Shown piece after piece: positions 42,972 through 51,034 of a DNA stretch of 64,000 nucleotides. Under the pieces are notes generated by a model, which worked only from the letters and a program-made list of their open reading frames with translations, was not told the origin of the DNA and made no database searches. The stretch spans positions 1 to 64,000 of the forward strand of contig JAEXDA010000004.1 in NCBI GenBank assembly GCA_023401925.1. Reading direction: 5' to 3'. Positions within the stretch are counted from its first letter, which is position 1, and each line of letters opens with the position of its first letter. Made by a program: the position numbers and the translations under genes. This stretch comes from Bacillota bacterium (lineage in GTDB: Bacteria > Bacillota > UBA4882 > UBA8346).

Positions 42972-44120
42972 ATGGATAAAGTAAGAATCGGCATTATCGG
43001 ACTTGGCAACATCGGGGTTAAGCATGCCGAATATCTTTTTAAAGGAAAAGTTCCCGGAGGCGAACTGACAGCAGTTTGTGACCGAAATCCTTCCCATAGG
43101 GAGTGGGCTCATGCCAATCTGGGGGATGGAGTGCAGATCTTCGATAGCATCGATAAATTGCTTGATGCCAAAGTTGTTGACGGGATATTGGTTGCTATCC
43201 CTCATTACAGCCATCCGGCAGTGGGAATTCAGGCTTTGGAAAAAGGATACCACGTTCTGATGGAGAAACCGGTGGGGGTTTATACCAAGCAGGTCCGGGA
43301 ACTGAATACGGTTGCCCTTGGCCATCCCGACTTTACTTTTTCCATGATGTACAATCAGCGGGCCAACCCAATCTATCAAAAATTAAAAGACTTCATTGAG
43401 TCGGGTGAGTTGGGGGAAATCAAAAGGACCCATTGGATTATTACTAATTGGTACAGACCTCAGAGTTATTACGATTCCAGCAGTTGGCGGGCAACTTGGG
43501 CGGGGGAAGGCGGCGGCGTACTCATCAATCAAGCCTTCCATCAGTTGGATCTATGGCAGTGGATTTGCGGGATGCCGAAACGGGTGAGGGCTTTTTGTAG
43601 TTTCGGGAAGTATCATCAAATCGAAGTCGAAGACGACGTTACCGCCTATGTGGAGTATCCTAATGGCGGGACGGGCGTTTTTATCACATCTACTGGTGAA
43701 GCTCCCGGTTCCAACCGTTTTGAATTAAGCGGAGATCGGGGTAAAGTCGTTGTTGAAGACGGAGAGTTGAACTTTTGGGAACTCCAAATTCCGGAGCGAC
43801 AATTTAACCGGGAATGTAAAGAATCCTTTGGAAAGCCGGAATGTTCAAAACGCCGGATTCCAGTTGAAGGTTGGGATGGCGGTCATGCGGCGACCACTGC
43901 GAATTGGGTGGAAGCCATTTTGCACGGAACTCCACTTTTTGCGCCTGGTATTGAAGGGATCAAGGCTTTGGAACTTTCGAACGCCATGTATCTTTCGGCG
44001 TGGACCGATCAATGGGTTGAACTTCCTTTGGATGAAAATGCTTTTTATGTTCAATTGCAGGAAAAAATTCGAACCGCTTCACTCAAATCCGGCTTAACGT
44101 CTACGAAAAAATCGTCTTAA
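42972..44120 (+). CDS. Gfo/Idh/MocA family oxidoreductase
   Basis: 382 residues. The N-terminal Rossmann domain has IGIIGLGNIGVKHAEYL, and LMEKPVGVYTKQVREL contains the conserved Glu-Lys-Pro of the family. GEGGGVLINQAFHQLDLWQWICG carries the Asn..His..D active-site region of the C-terminal domain. It is cytoplasmic and NAD(P)-dependent, acting on a sugar or sugar acid; the substrate is unknown. It lies 20 bases upstream of an alginate-lyase-family gene, so a shared role in using uronic-acid-containing polymers is plausible. Confidence 0.9.
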   Translation: MDKVRIGIIGLGNIGVKHAEYLFKGKVPGGELTAVCDRNPSHREWAHANLGDGVQIFDSIDKLLDAKVVDGILVAIPHYSHPAVGIQALEKGYHVLMEKPVGVYTKQVRELNTVALGHPDFTFSMMYNQRANPIYQKLKDFIESGELGEIKRTHWIITNWYRPQSYYDSSSWRATWAGEGGGVLINQAFHQLDLWQWICGMPKRVRAFCSFGKYHQIEVEDDVTAYVEYPNGGTGVFITSTGEAPGSNRFELSGDRGKVVVEDGELNFWELQIPERQFNRECKESFGKPECSKRRIPVEGWDGGHAATTANWVEAILHGTPLFAPGIEGIKALELSNAMYLSAWTDQWVELPLDENAFYVQLQEKIRTASLKSGLTSTKKSS

Positions 44121-44140
44121 GTCTTGGGGAAGGTGTGATC

Positions 44141-45379
44141 ATGAAATTCAAATCGCTGATTTTGGTAATGATCTTGATGGCGCTGCTTTTACCTCAATTC
44201 GTCAATGCTGCAAACCAGCCGGTGAATTCTGATCCTTTCATCCTTTATGAGACATCTCAACTGGATACGGTGAAGTCGGCCATCCATAGAGAGAAGATTA
44301 CTCTCTGGAGCGACGGGATGAAAAAACTAACCAAAGATGCCGACAAGTCGCTCACCCAGTCCCCCTTTACCGTTACGGAGAAAAAATTTCTGCCTCCAAG
44401 CGGCGATTTACATGATTATTTTAGTTTAGCCACTTATTATTGGCCGGACCCCCAAAAACCAGGGGGCTTACCCTATCGAAACCAAGACGGCTTGGTCAAT
44501 CCGGAACGGGAAAACAGTGATCGCTACGACAGTAGCCGGTTATCCCGGATGGTCAGTGCGGTAGATACTTTAGCTCTTGCCTATCGTTTAACCGGAAAAG
44601 AGGTTTATGCGGCTAAAGCAGTTGAGTTCCTAAAAGTATGGTTTATCAATTCGGACACTTCCATGAATCCAAACTTAAATTTTGGTCAGGGTATACCCGG
44701 AAGAGCGAACGGACGAAGCAGCGGAATTATTGATACGTCCATCCTGATTCGGGTTGTGGATGCTGCTAAAATGCTGGAAGGTTCCATTTCTTTTCCATCG
44801 AAAGATCAAATTCTATTGCAAAATTGGTTCCGGCTTTATTTGAATTGGTTGTTAAATAGTAAGTTGGGGCGGCAGGAAGTCGCCGCTGCCAATAATCATG
44901 GAGTTTGGTATGATGCCCAAACCGCCGCTTTCGCTCTTTATACGGACCAACCGGAATTGGCTGCTCAAATTGTCGAATCGGCAAAGGATCAACGAATTGG
45001 GATCCAAATCCAACCGGATGGTGCAATGCCCAAAGAACAGTCCCGTACTCGATCCATGCATTATTGTATCTATAATCTACAAGCCTTTATTACTCTCGCC
45101 CGGATTGGCGATAAAGTCGGCGTTAATCTATGGGATTACCAAAGCCCGGACGGCCGGGGGATTCAGAAAGCCATCGATTATTTAATTCCATTTTTATTAC
45201 AGGAAAAGGCTTGGCATTTTCAAACCATCATTTCCGAAAATCAGCGGGGATTTGCCCGTTATCTCTATTTGGCGGATTTGCATTACCAAACGGCTAAATA
45301 TCAAGGGGCCGAAAAATTTGTACTGGGTAAAAATCGATCCATCAAGGATATCGTCGGAACCGGAATGACATTCTTTTAA
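44141..45379 (+). CDS. Secreted alginate lyase family protein
   Basis: About 412 residues from ATG 44141, seven bases after GGGGAAGG. Signal peptide 1-24 (LVMILMALLLPQFVNAAN). The body is an all-helical (alpha/alpha) barrel type protein: DYFSLATYYWPDPQKPGGLPYRNQDG is the hallmark of the Alginate_lyase family, then NNHGVWYDAQ with the conserved Asn-His pair and RSMHYCIYNLQAF with a Tyr/His site. Characterised relatives cleave alginate or glucuronan by beta-elimination. In a cellulose-degrading context a plant or microbial glucuronan is as likely as alginate. Confidence 0.85.
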   Translation: MKFKSLILVMILMALLLPQFVNAANQPVNSDPFILYETSQLDTVKSAIHREKITLWSDGMKKLTKDADKSLTQSPFTVTEKKFLPPSGDLHDYFSLATYYWPDPQKPGGLPYRNQDGLVNPERENSDRYDSSRLSRMVSAVDTLALAYRLTGKEVYAAKAVEFLKVWFINSDTSMNPNLNFGQGIPGRANGRSSGIIDTSILIRVVDAAKMLEGSISFPSKDQILLQNWFRLYLNWLLNSKLGRQEVAAANNHGVWYDAQTAAFALYTDQPELAAQIVESAKDQRIGIQIQPDGAMPKEQSRTRSMHYCIYNLQAFITLARIGDKVGVNLWDYQSPDGRGIQKAIDYLIPFLLQEKAWHFQTIISENQRGFARYLYLADLHYQTAKYQGAEKFVLGKNRSIKDIVGTGMTFF

Positions 45380-45418
45380 AACCCCAGGTAAACGTCGGTG
45401 AATTTTATAGAATTTTAG

Positions 45419-45447
45419 TTGACAACCAAGATTGACTCTGTTAAACT
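45419..45447 (+). promoter_or_regulatory. Promoter of the pyr operon
   Basis: A consensus TTGACA (45419-45424), a 17-base spacer and TAAACT (45442-45447). The transcript would begin just before the PyrR-binding leader. Confidence 0.6.
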
Positions 45448-45460
45448 GATACTAGTAAAA

Positions 45461-45495
45461 ATCCTTTAATACTAGTCCTGCGAGGCTAGGAAGGT
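45461..45495 (+). promoter_or_regulatory. PyrR-binding RNA element (leader)
   Basis: TTTAATACTAGTCCTGCGAG followed by GCTAGGAAGG matches the PyrR anti-antiterminator consensus (AGTCC.G.GAGGCT...AAGG). PyrR with UMP binds here and favours the terminator at 45515. Confidence 0.9.
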
Positions 45496-45514
45496 TTATT
45501 GTCTTGACTTTTAC

Positions 45515-45552
45515 CTTCTTATGTCCCAAAGGGCATAAGAAGTTTTTATTTT
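45515..45552 (+). terminator. Attenuator terminator upstream of pyrR
   Basis: CTTCTTATGTCCC and GGGCATAAGAAG form a 12-13 bp stem, followed by TTTTTATTTT, directly before the pyrR ribosome site GGGGAGG. Confidence 0.92.
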
Positions 45553-45566
45553 GGGGAGGAATTGTA

Positions 45567-46118
45567 ATGCCTGAGATTAAAGCCCAGGTGATGGATGAAG
45601 AAAATATTCGCCGCTCCCTTTATCGACTTTCCCATGAAATTACCGAACATAACAAAGGGACCTCCGATTTGATACTGGTGGGAATTCGTTCCCGGGGAGT
45701 CCCTCTCGCCAACCGACTCGCTGATTTTATCAAACAAGCCGAGGGCATCTCGGTTCCAGTCGGAATTTTAGATATTACATTTTATCGGGATGATTTATCG
45801 CTGATTGCGTCGCAACCGGTAATTCACCGGACGGAAATGCCGGTGAATATTTCAAATAAAAAAATTATCCTCATCGATGATGTGCTGTTCACAGGGAGGA
45901 CCGTAAGAGCAGCGTTGGACGCCTTGATGGACTTGGGGCGACCAGCCAGCATTCAACTGGCCGTCCTCATCGATCGTGGCCATCGGGAATTGCCGATAAG
46001 AGCTGATTTTGTCGGCAAGAATGTTCCAACAGCCAAACGTGAAGGTGTTCAGGTAAAGCTGTTAGAGACCGATGGTGAAGATCGAGTCGTTATTATCGAA
46101 AATGAATCCCCAAAGTAG
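45567..46118 (+). CDS. pyrR: PyrR, pyr operon attenuation regulator / uracil phosphoribosyltransferase
   Basis: 183 residues, standard length, from ATG 45567 after GGGGAGGA; the frame runs back through the terminator but that part is leader. The PRPP-binding loop is KKIILIDDVLFTGRTVRAALDALMD, and LAVLIDRGHRELPIRADFVGKNVPT is the conserved PyrR C-terminal block involved in RNA binding. It binds the leader and pyrR-pyrP elements when UMP is high. It also has weak UPRTase activity in the family. Confidence 0.96.
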   Translation: MPEIKAQVMDEENIRRSLYRLSHEITEHNKGTSDLILVGIRSRGVPLANRLADFIKQAEGISVPVGILDITFYRDDLSLIASQPVIHRTEMPVNISNKKIILIDDVLFTGRTVRAALDALMDLGRPASIQLAVLIDRGHRELPIRADFVGKNVPTAKREGVQVKLLETDGEDRVVIIENESPK

Positions 46119-46119
46119 T

Positions 46120-46153
46120 CCCTTTAAGACTTGTCCTGTGAGACAAGGAAGGG
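46120..46153 (+). promoter_or_regulatory. PyrR-binding RNA element between pyrR and pyrP
   Basis: CCTTTAAGACTTGTCCTGTG then AGACAAGGAAGG is a second copy of the PyrR-binding consensus, starting right after the pyrR stop. Confidence 0.88.
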
Positions 46154-46175
46154 AGGAACGGGTAAAGTATTTTAT

Positions 46176-46201
46176 CCTCCCTAGACGGGAGGTTTTTTTT
46201 T
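46176..46201 (+). terminator. Attenuator terminator between pyrR and pyrP
   Basis: CCTCCC (46176-46181) and GGGAGG (46187-46192) around a 5-base loop, followed by nine T residues. It is the terminator partner of the element at 46120-46153. Confidence 0.9.
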
Positions 46202-46299
46202 GGGGATTTGACATTGATTATTAGGTTGCGAGTCGGCTTGTTTTGTACCAGCTTGTTGTAGCAACTTGATATAGAATAAATTATCAAAATGGAGGAACG

Positions 46300-47604
46300 A
46301 TGATGCTAGAAAAGAAAGTGGATGTGAACGAACGGTTGCCTTTGTTACAGAGTATCCCATTAAGTCTTCAACATTTATTTGCAATGTTCGGAGCAACGGT
46401 ACTGGTTCCCTATTTGGTAGGTTTGGACACCTCGGTAACTTTATTTACAAGCGGTGTTGGAACTTTGCTTTATATTTTGATTACGAAAGGAAAGATTCCG
46501 GCATATCTCGGATCTTCTTTCGCCTTTATAGCCGCCATGACGGCGATTATTGGTTCTGTGGCAGGGCAGCCCGGCGATCCATCCAAGATAGCATTGGCCA
46601 TGGGTGGCTGCGCGATAGTCGGCATTATCTATATTATAGTGGCTATCGCCATCGCAATCTTCGGAATCAACTGGATTAATTACCTTTTGCCGCCGGTAGT
46701 CATAGGATCAGTGGTCATAGTAATTGGTTTGGGACTGGCTGGTGCGGCCGTGAACATGGCGATGGGTAATATTTGGCTGGCGCTGGCAGCCTTGGCAATC
46801 GCGATTTTTGCGGCTGCATTTTTTAAAGGCTTTTTAGGAGTTATTCCGGTTTTAATCGGGATTATCGGAGGCTATTTAGTGGCTTTATTAACCGGAAATG
46901 TTCACTTTAATACAGTGATGACCGCTAAGTATTTTGCAGTACCCGGATTTATCTTCCCCAAGTTTAGCTGGGCGGCAATTATTGCAATCGCACCGATTGC
47001 CCTGGTCGTTATTACGGAACATATTGGCCATTTGATTGTGACCAATAATATTATTGGCCGGGATTTTATGAAGGACCCCGGTTTGCATCGTTCACTGGCT
47101 GGAGATGGAGTCGCCACTGCACTGGCCGGATTCCTTGGCGGACCTCCGAATACCACTTATGGTGAGAATATTGGAGTTATGGCTATCACCAGAGTGTTCA
47201 GTGTTTGGGTTATCGGAGGGGCTGCGGTCATCGCGATTATACTTTCATTTATCCCGAAAATCGGGGCCTTTATTCAGACGATTCCCGTACCGGTTATGGG
47301 CGGTATCTGCATTTTACTGTTTGGCATCATTGCTTCCCAAGGCATTCGGATGTTGGTCGAAGCGGGTATCGACTTCTCTCAAAAACGCAATTTGATTATT
47401 GCCTCAGTCATTTTGGTTATTGGAATCGGCGGCGCTAAAATTGATATTGCCGGGATTGAGTTCTCAGGGATGCCCCTGGCAACTTATGTAGGAATTATCT
47501 TGAATTTAGTGATACCCCGTTCCAAGGATTTGGAAAAGGTCGATGATAATCAAACCACTCAAAAACAAGTGGCAGCTGGGGTGGCCGGAGAATCCGGTAA
47601 ATAA
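46300..47604 (+). CDS. pyrP: Uracil permease (NCS2 family)
   Basis: 434 residues with about 12-14 hydrophobic segments. LQHLFAMFGATVLVPYLVGLD is the NCS2 opening, ALVVITEHIGHL carries the conserved substrate-binding Glu-His region and TTYGENIGVMAITRVFS is the QNxGxx-type motif in its uracil-permease form (NTTYGENIG). ATG 46300 or 46303 follow GGAGGA. It imports uracil. The position after pyrR with its own attenuator is as in Bacillus. Confidence 0.95.
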   Translation: MMLEKKVDVNERLPLLQSIPLSLQHLFAMFGATVLVPYLVGLDTSVTLFTSGVGTLLYILITKGKIPAYLGSSFAFIAAMTAIIGSVAGQPGDPSKIALAMGGCAIVGIIYIIVAIAIAIFGINWINYLLPPVVIGSVVIVIGLGLAGAAVNMAMGNIWLALAALAIAIFAAAFFKGFLGVIPVLIGIIGGYLVALLTGNVHFNTVMTAKYFAVPGFIFPKFSWAAIIAIAPIALVVITEHIGHLIVTNNIIGRDFMKDPGLHRSLAGDGVATALAGFLGGPPNTTYGENIGVMAITRVFSVWVIGGAAVIAIILSFIPKIGAFIQTIPVPVMGGICILLFGIIASQGIRMLVEAGIDFSQKRNLIIASVILVIGIGGAKIDIAGIEFSGMPLATYVGIILNLVIPRSKDLEKVDDNQTTQKQVAAGVAGESGK

Positions 47605-47658
47605 ATTGGCAACAAAGATTAAACTGCGCATGAAGCGCTGATAAACGGAGCGATAAGT

Positions 47659-48600
47659 ATGATTCAACTACCAAAAGATTTGTTGGGCTTGCGGGAACTT
47701 TCGGCGGAACAAATTCGCTATATATTAGAAACGGCTATGGTTTGCAAAGATATTTTCAGCCGTGATATTAAGAAAGTTCCGACGCTGCGGGGTAAAACTG
47801 TTGTGACTCTTTTCTTTGAACCCAGTACCCGGACTCGTACTTCATTTGAAATCGCCGCGAAATGGATGAGTGCTGATGCGGTCAATCTAACAGTGGCTTC
47901 CAGCAGTGTCGCCAAGGGGGAAAGCTTTGTCGATACAGCACGGACTTTGGAAGCCATGGGTGTTGACGTGGTGATTATCCGGCACTTGTTGGCCGGAACG
48001 CCACGGTTACTGGCAAATTCGGTTGGCGCTCATGTAATTAATGCTGGGGACGGTGCTCATGAGCATCCGACCCAGGCTTTGCTGGATTTATTCACAATTC
48101 AGCAGAAAAAGGGCAAGATAGACGGCTTAAAAGTGACTATTGTAGGTGATATCATGCATAGCCGTGTTGCCAAATCCAATATCTACGCCCTTACGAAGTT
48201 GGGTGCCGAGGTTACTGTGGTTGGCCCTCCAACATTGCTTCCCCAAGGTTTACCGGAAATGGGAGTCAAGATTGAAACCAACTTGGATAAAGCCCTGGCC
48301 GATGCGGACGTTGTCAATATATTACGGATTCAATTGGAACGCCAGACTAAAGCTTACTTTCCAACCTTGAAAGAATATTCGAAACTTTTCGGCGTGAATG
48401 CTATCCGTTTGGCTCAGGCTAAACCGGACTTGCTGGTGATGCACCCTGGTCCGGCCAACCTTGGAGTTGAAATCAGCGAAGAAGTGTCAGTTCATAGTCA
48501 ATCCGCCATTACGGAACAAGTTACCAATGGAGTGGCTGTCCGGATGGCGCTTTTATACCTATTAACCGGAGGAGGAAGCAAAGATGCGGCATTGCATTAA
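47659..48600 (+). CDS. pyrB: Aspartate carbamoyltransferase catalytic subunit
   Basis: 313 residues. FFEPSTRTRTSFEIAAKWM is the carbamoyl-phosphate loop, HPTQALLDLFTI and VGDIMHSRVAKSN follow, and VMHPGPANLGVEISEEV is the aspartate-side loop. It condenses carbamoyl phosphate with aspartate, the first committed step of pyrimidine synthesis. No pyrI is present. The 54-base gap from pyrP holds no third attenuator. It overlaps pyrC by 17 bases. Confidence 0.97.
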   Translation: MIQLPKDLLGLRELSAEQIRYILETAMVCKDIFSRDIKKVPTLRGKTVVTLFFEPSTRTRTSFEIAAKWMSADAVNLTVASSSVAKGESFVDTARTLEAMGVDVVIIRHLLAGTPRLLANSVGAHVINAGDGAHEHPTQALLDLFTIQQKKGKIDGLKVTIVGDIMHSRVAKSNIYALTKLGAEVTVVGPPTLLPQGLPEMGVKIETNLDKALADADVVNILRIQLERQTKAYFPTLKEYSKLFGVNAIRLAQAKPDLLVMHPGPANLGVEISEEVSVHSQSAITEQVTNGVAVRMALLYLLTGGGSKDAALH

Positions 48601-49870
48601 GGGAGGCCGGATCATCGATCCGGCTGGTGGGTATATTGGAATCGGTGATATTCTAATCGACTCCGGTAAAATCGTTAAGGTGGATAAGGAATTGGCTCCC
48701 GGTGGCGCCGAAATCACGGATGCCAGAGGAAAGATTGTTATTCCAGGTCTCATTGATCTTCATTCCCATTTGCGCGAACCGGGCCGGGAAGATAAAGAAA
48801 CGATTGAGAGCGGCACAAAGGCTGCCTTGAAAGGCGGTTTCACTGCGATTGCCTGTATGGCAAATACCAACCCGGTTGCTGATAGCCCAGTAGTTATTGA
48901 ATATGTTAAACAGCAGGCAAAGCAAAAAGGTTATGTAAAAGTATACCCAGTGGGATCCGTTACGAAAGGACTTTTGGGGGAAGAACTGTCTGAAATGGGT
49001 GAAATGGCTGCAGTTGGAGCAGTGGCTTTTTCCGATGACGGCAAGACCATAACCAATGCCGCAGTATTACGTACAGCGTGTGAATACTCCACCTTATTTA
49101 ATATACCGATCTTGCTTCATGAGGAAGAACCCAAATTGGCAGGATCGGGAGTGATGCATGAAGGATATTGGTCGACGATATTAGGGCTCCCGGGAATACC
49201 TTCATTAGCGGAAGATGTCATGACAGCCCGCGATTTGCTGATTGCTGAATTTACCAAGGCTAAGGTTCATTTTTGCCATGTAAGTACTCAAAAGAGTGTT
49301 GAATTAATCCGCCAGGCGAAACAGCGGGGCGTAAAGGTTACTGCCGAAGCTACTCCCCATCATTTTTCCCTGACTGATGAAGCAATTCAAGGTTATGATC
49401 CGGTGTATCGGGTGAGTCCTCCATTACGTTCCTCGGAGGATGTCGAGGCCGTAAAGGAAGGCTTGAAAGACGGGACTATCGATGCGATAGCTACTGATCA
49501 CGCTCCCCATACCTTGGAGGAAAAACACCGGGAGTTTTCACTAGCGCCTACCGGTATGATTGGATTTGAGACCGCTTTGACACTTGCTTGGACCCAATTG
49601 GTAGAAACCGGATGGCTCACTCCGGAACAGCTGGTAATCAAAATGTCAGTAAATCCGGCGCAGATTATCAACCGCCCCGGTGGCAATCTAAAAGTTGGTG
49701 AGCCCGCTGATGTGGTATTGTTTGATCCAAAGCTGACTTGGGTTCTGGAAAAGTCTCAAATTGTCTCCCGTTCAAAAAACTCCCCTTATATTGGACAGTC
49801 CTTTAAAGGGAAAGTAGAGGCTGTTTGGGTTGATGGAAACCTTAAATATTGTAAAGAAAAATTCATATGA
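48584..49870 (+). CDS. pyrC: Dihydroorotase
   Basis: 428 residues, class I. IDLHSHLREPGREDKETIESG holds the metal-binding His pair, FCHVSTQKSVELIRQAK and VTAEATPHHFSLTDE further metal and substrate residues, and AIATDHAPHTLEEK the catalytic Asp. It closes carbamoyl aspartate to dihydroorotate. GGAGGAAG inside pyrB serves its start. Confidence 0.97.
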   Translation: MRHCIKGGRIIDPAGGYIGIGDILIDSGKIVKVDKELAPGGAEITDARGKIVIPGLIDLHSHLREPGREDKETIESGTKAALKGGFTAIACMANTNPVADSPVVIEYVKQQAKQKGYVKVYPVGSVTKGLLGEELSEMGEMAAVGAVAFSDDGKTITNAAVLRTACEYSTLFNIPILLHEEEPKLAGSGVMHEGYWSTILGLPGIPSLAEDVMTARDLLIAEFTKAKVHFCHVSTQKSVELIRQAKQRGVKVTAEATPHHFSLTDEAIQGYDPVYRVSPPLRSSEDVEAVKEGLKDGTIDAIATDHAPHTLEEKHREFSLAPTGMIGFETALTLAWTQLVETGWLTPEQLVIKMSVNPAQIINRPGGNLKVGEPADVVLFDPKLTWVLEKSQIVSRSKNSPYIGQSFKGKVEAVWVDGNLKYCKEKFI

Positions 49871-49897
49871 ATAAATATTTATAGAAATGTATATTTA

Positions 49898-49906
49898 TGA
49901 TATAAT
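49898..49906 (+). promoter_or_regulatory. Possible internal extended -10 promoter before carA
   Basis: TGATATAAT is a consensus extended -10 in the 75-base AT-rich gap between pyrC and carA. No good -35 is visible, so it may be fortuitous. Confidence 0.3.
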
Positions 49907-49945
49907 GGGTTTCGAAATGGAATGAAGTCCAATTGTGAGGTAAAA

Positions 49946-51016
49946 ATGAAACAAGCGCGTTTGGTACTTGAGGATGGTACCATTTTTTATGGTGAATCTT
50001 TTGGGGCTGATTGTGAGGCCAGTGGTGAAGTTGTCTTTAATACTGGAATGACGGGCTACCAGGAAATATTAACCGACCCTTCTTACAGCGGCCAAATTAT
50101 TACCATGACCTATCCTTTAATCGGAAATTACGGCATCAATGCTGTGGATTTCGAATCAACTCATCCTTTTGCCCGGGGTTTTATCGTAAAAGAATATTGC
50201 GACATACCCAGCAATTGGCGGGCGGAATTCAATTTGGATGCCTTTTTGAAAAAATATCAGATACCGGGTTTGGCAGGCATTGATACCAGGGCTTTAACCA
50301 AGCGCTTGCGCACTCATGGTACGATGCGTGGGATGATTACAACTTCAAATGAAACAGATGGTGAAATGCTGAATAAAGTTTCAGCAGTTCATGATCTCTC
50401 CGGCCAAGATTTTGTAAAACAAGCCACTACGGATAAAATTTACACCGAAGGTGACGGCGGAAAACATGTGGTTTTGGTCGATTTCGGAGCTAAAGCTAAT
50501 ATTGCCCGGTGCTTGATCGAGCGTGGCTGCCGGGTTACTGTAGTGCCATGCGATACAACCAGCGAAGCGATTTTGAAATTAAAACCGGATGGTTTAATGC
50601 TCTCCAATGGACCCGGCGATCCCCAGGATGTTATGTATGCAGTCAAAATGGTACGTGAATTAATTGGCCGGTTACCAATTTTCGGTATCTGCCTGGGGCA
50701 TCAAATTATCGGTTTGGCTCTGGACGGTACAACCTATAAATTAAAATTCGGACACCGGGGCGGTAATCATCCGGTCAAAAATCTGCTTACCGGAAAAGTC
50801 ACCATTACCTCCCAGAATCACGGTTTTGCGGTTCGTGAAGATTCTTTAAACCCTGATGAAGTGGTTATATCTCATATGAATGTGAATGATGGGACGGTTG
50901 AGGGATTGAAACACCGTAAATTACCGCTTTTCTCCGTGCAGTATCATCCGGAAGCGGCGCCGGGTCCTTGGGATTCGGAAGAATTATTTGATGAGTTCGT
51001 GAGCTATTTTAATTAA
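49946..51016 (+). CDS. carA: Carbamoyl-phosphate synthase small (glutaminase) subunit
   Basis: 356 residues from ATG 49946 (GTGAGG upstream); ATG 49922 is in frame but lacks a site. The N-terminal domain has FNTGMTGYQEILTDPSYSGQ. The class I amidotransferase domain has FGICLGHQIIGLAL with the nucleophile Cys, and QYHPEAAPGPWD with the catalytic His-x-Glu. It supplies ammonia from glutamine to CarB. Confidence 0.97.
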   Translation: MKQARLVLEDGTIFYGESFGADCEASGEVVFNTGMTGYQEILTDPSYSGQIITMTYPLIGNYGINAVDFESTHPFARGFIVKEYCDIPSNWRAEFNLDAFLKKYQIPGLAGIDTRALTKRLRTHGTMRGMITTSNETDGEMLNKVSAVHDLSGQDFVKQATTDKIYTEGDGGKHVVLVDFGAKANIARCLIERGCRVTVVPCDTTSEAILKLKPDGLMLSNGPGDPQDVMYAVKMVRELIGRLPIFGICLGHQIIGLALDGTTYKLKFGHRGGNHPVKNLLTGKVTITSQNHGFAVREDSLNPDEVVISHMNVNDGTVEGLKHRKLPLFSVQYHPEAAPGPWDSEELFDEFVSYFN

Positions 51017-51034
51017 TATAAGTAGGTGTCAAAA

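Noticed and set aside
45440..45560. T-box leader before the pyr genes
   Set aside because: There is no T-box sequence (TGGNACCGCG); the element matches the PyrR-binding consensus instead.
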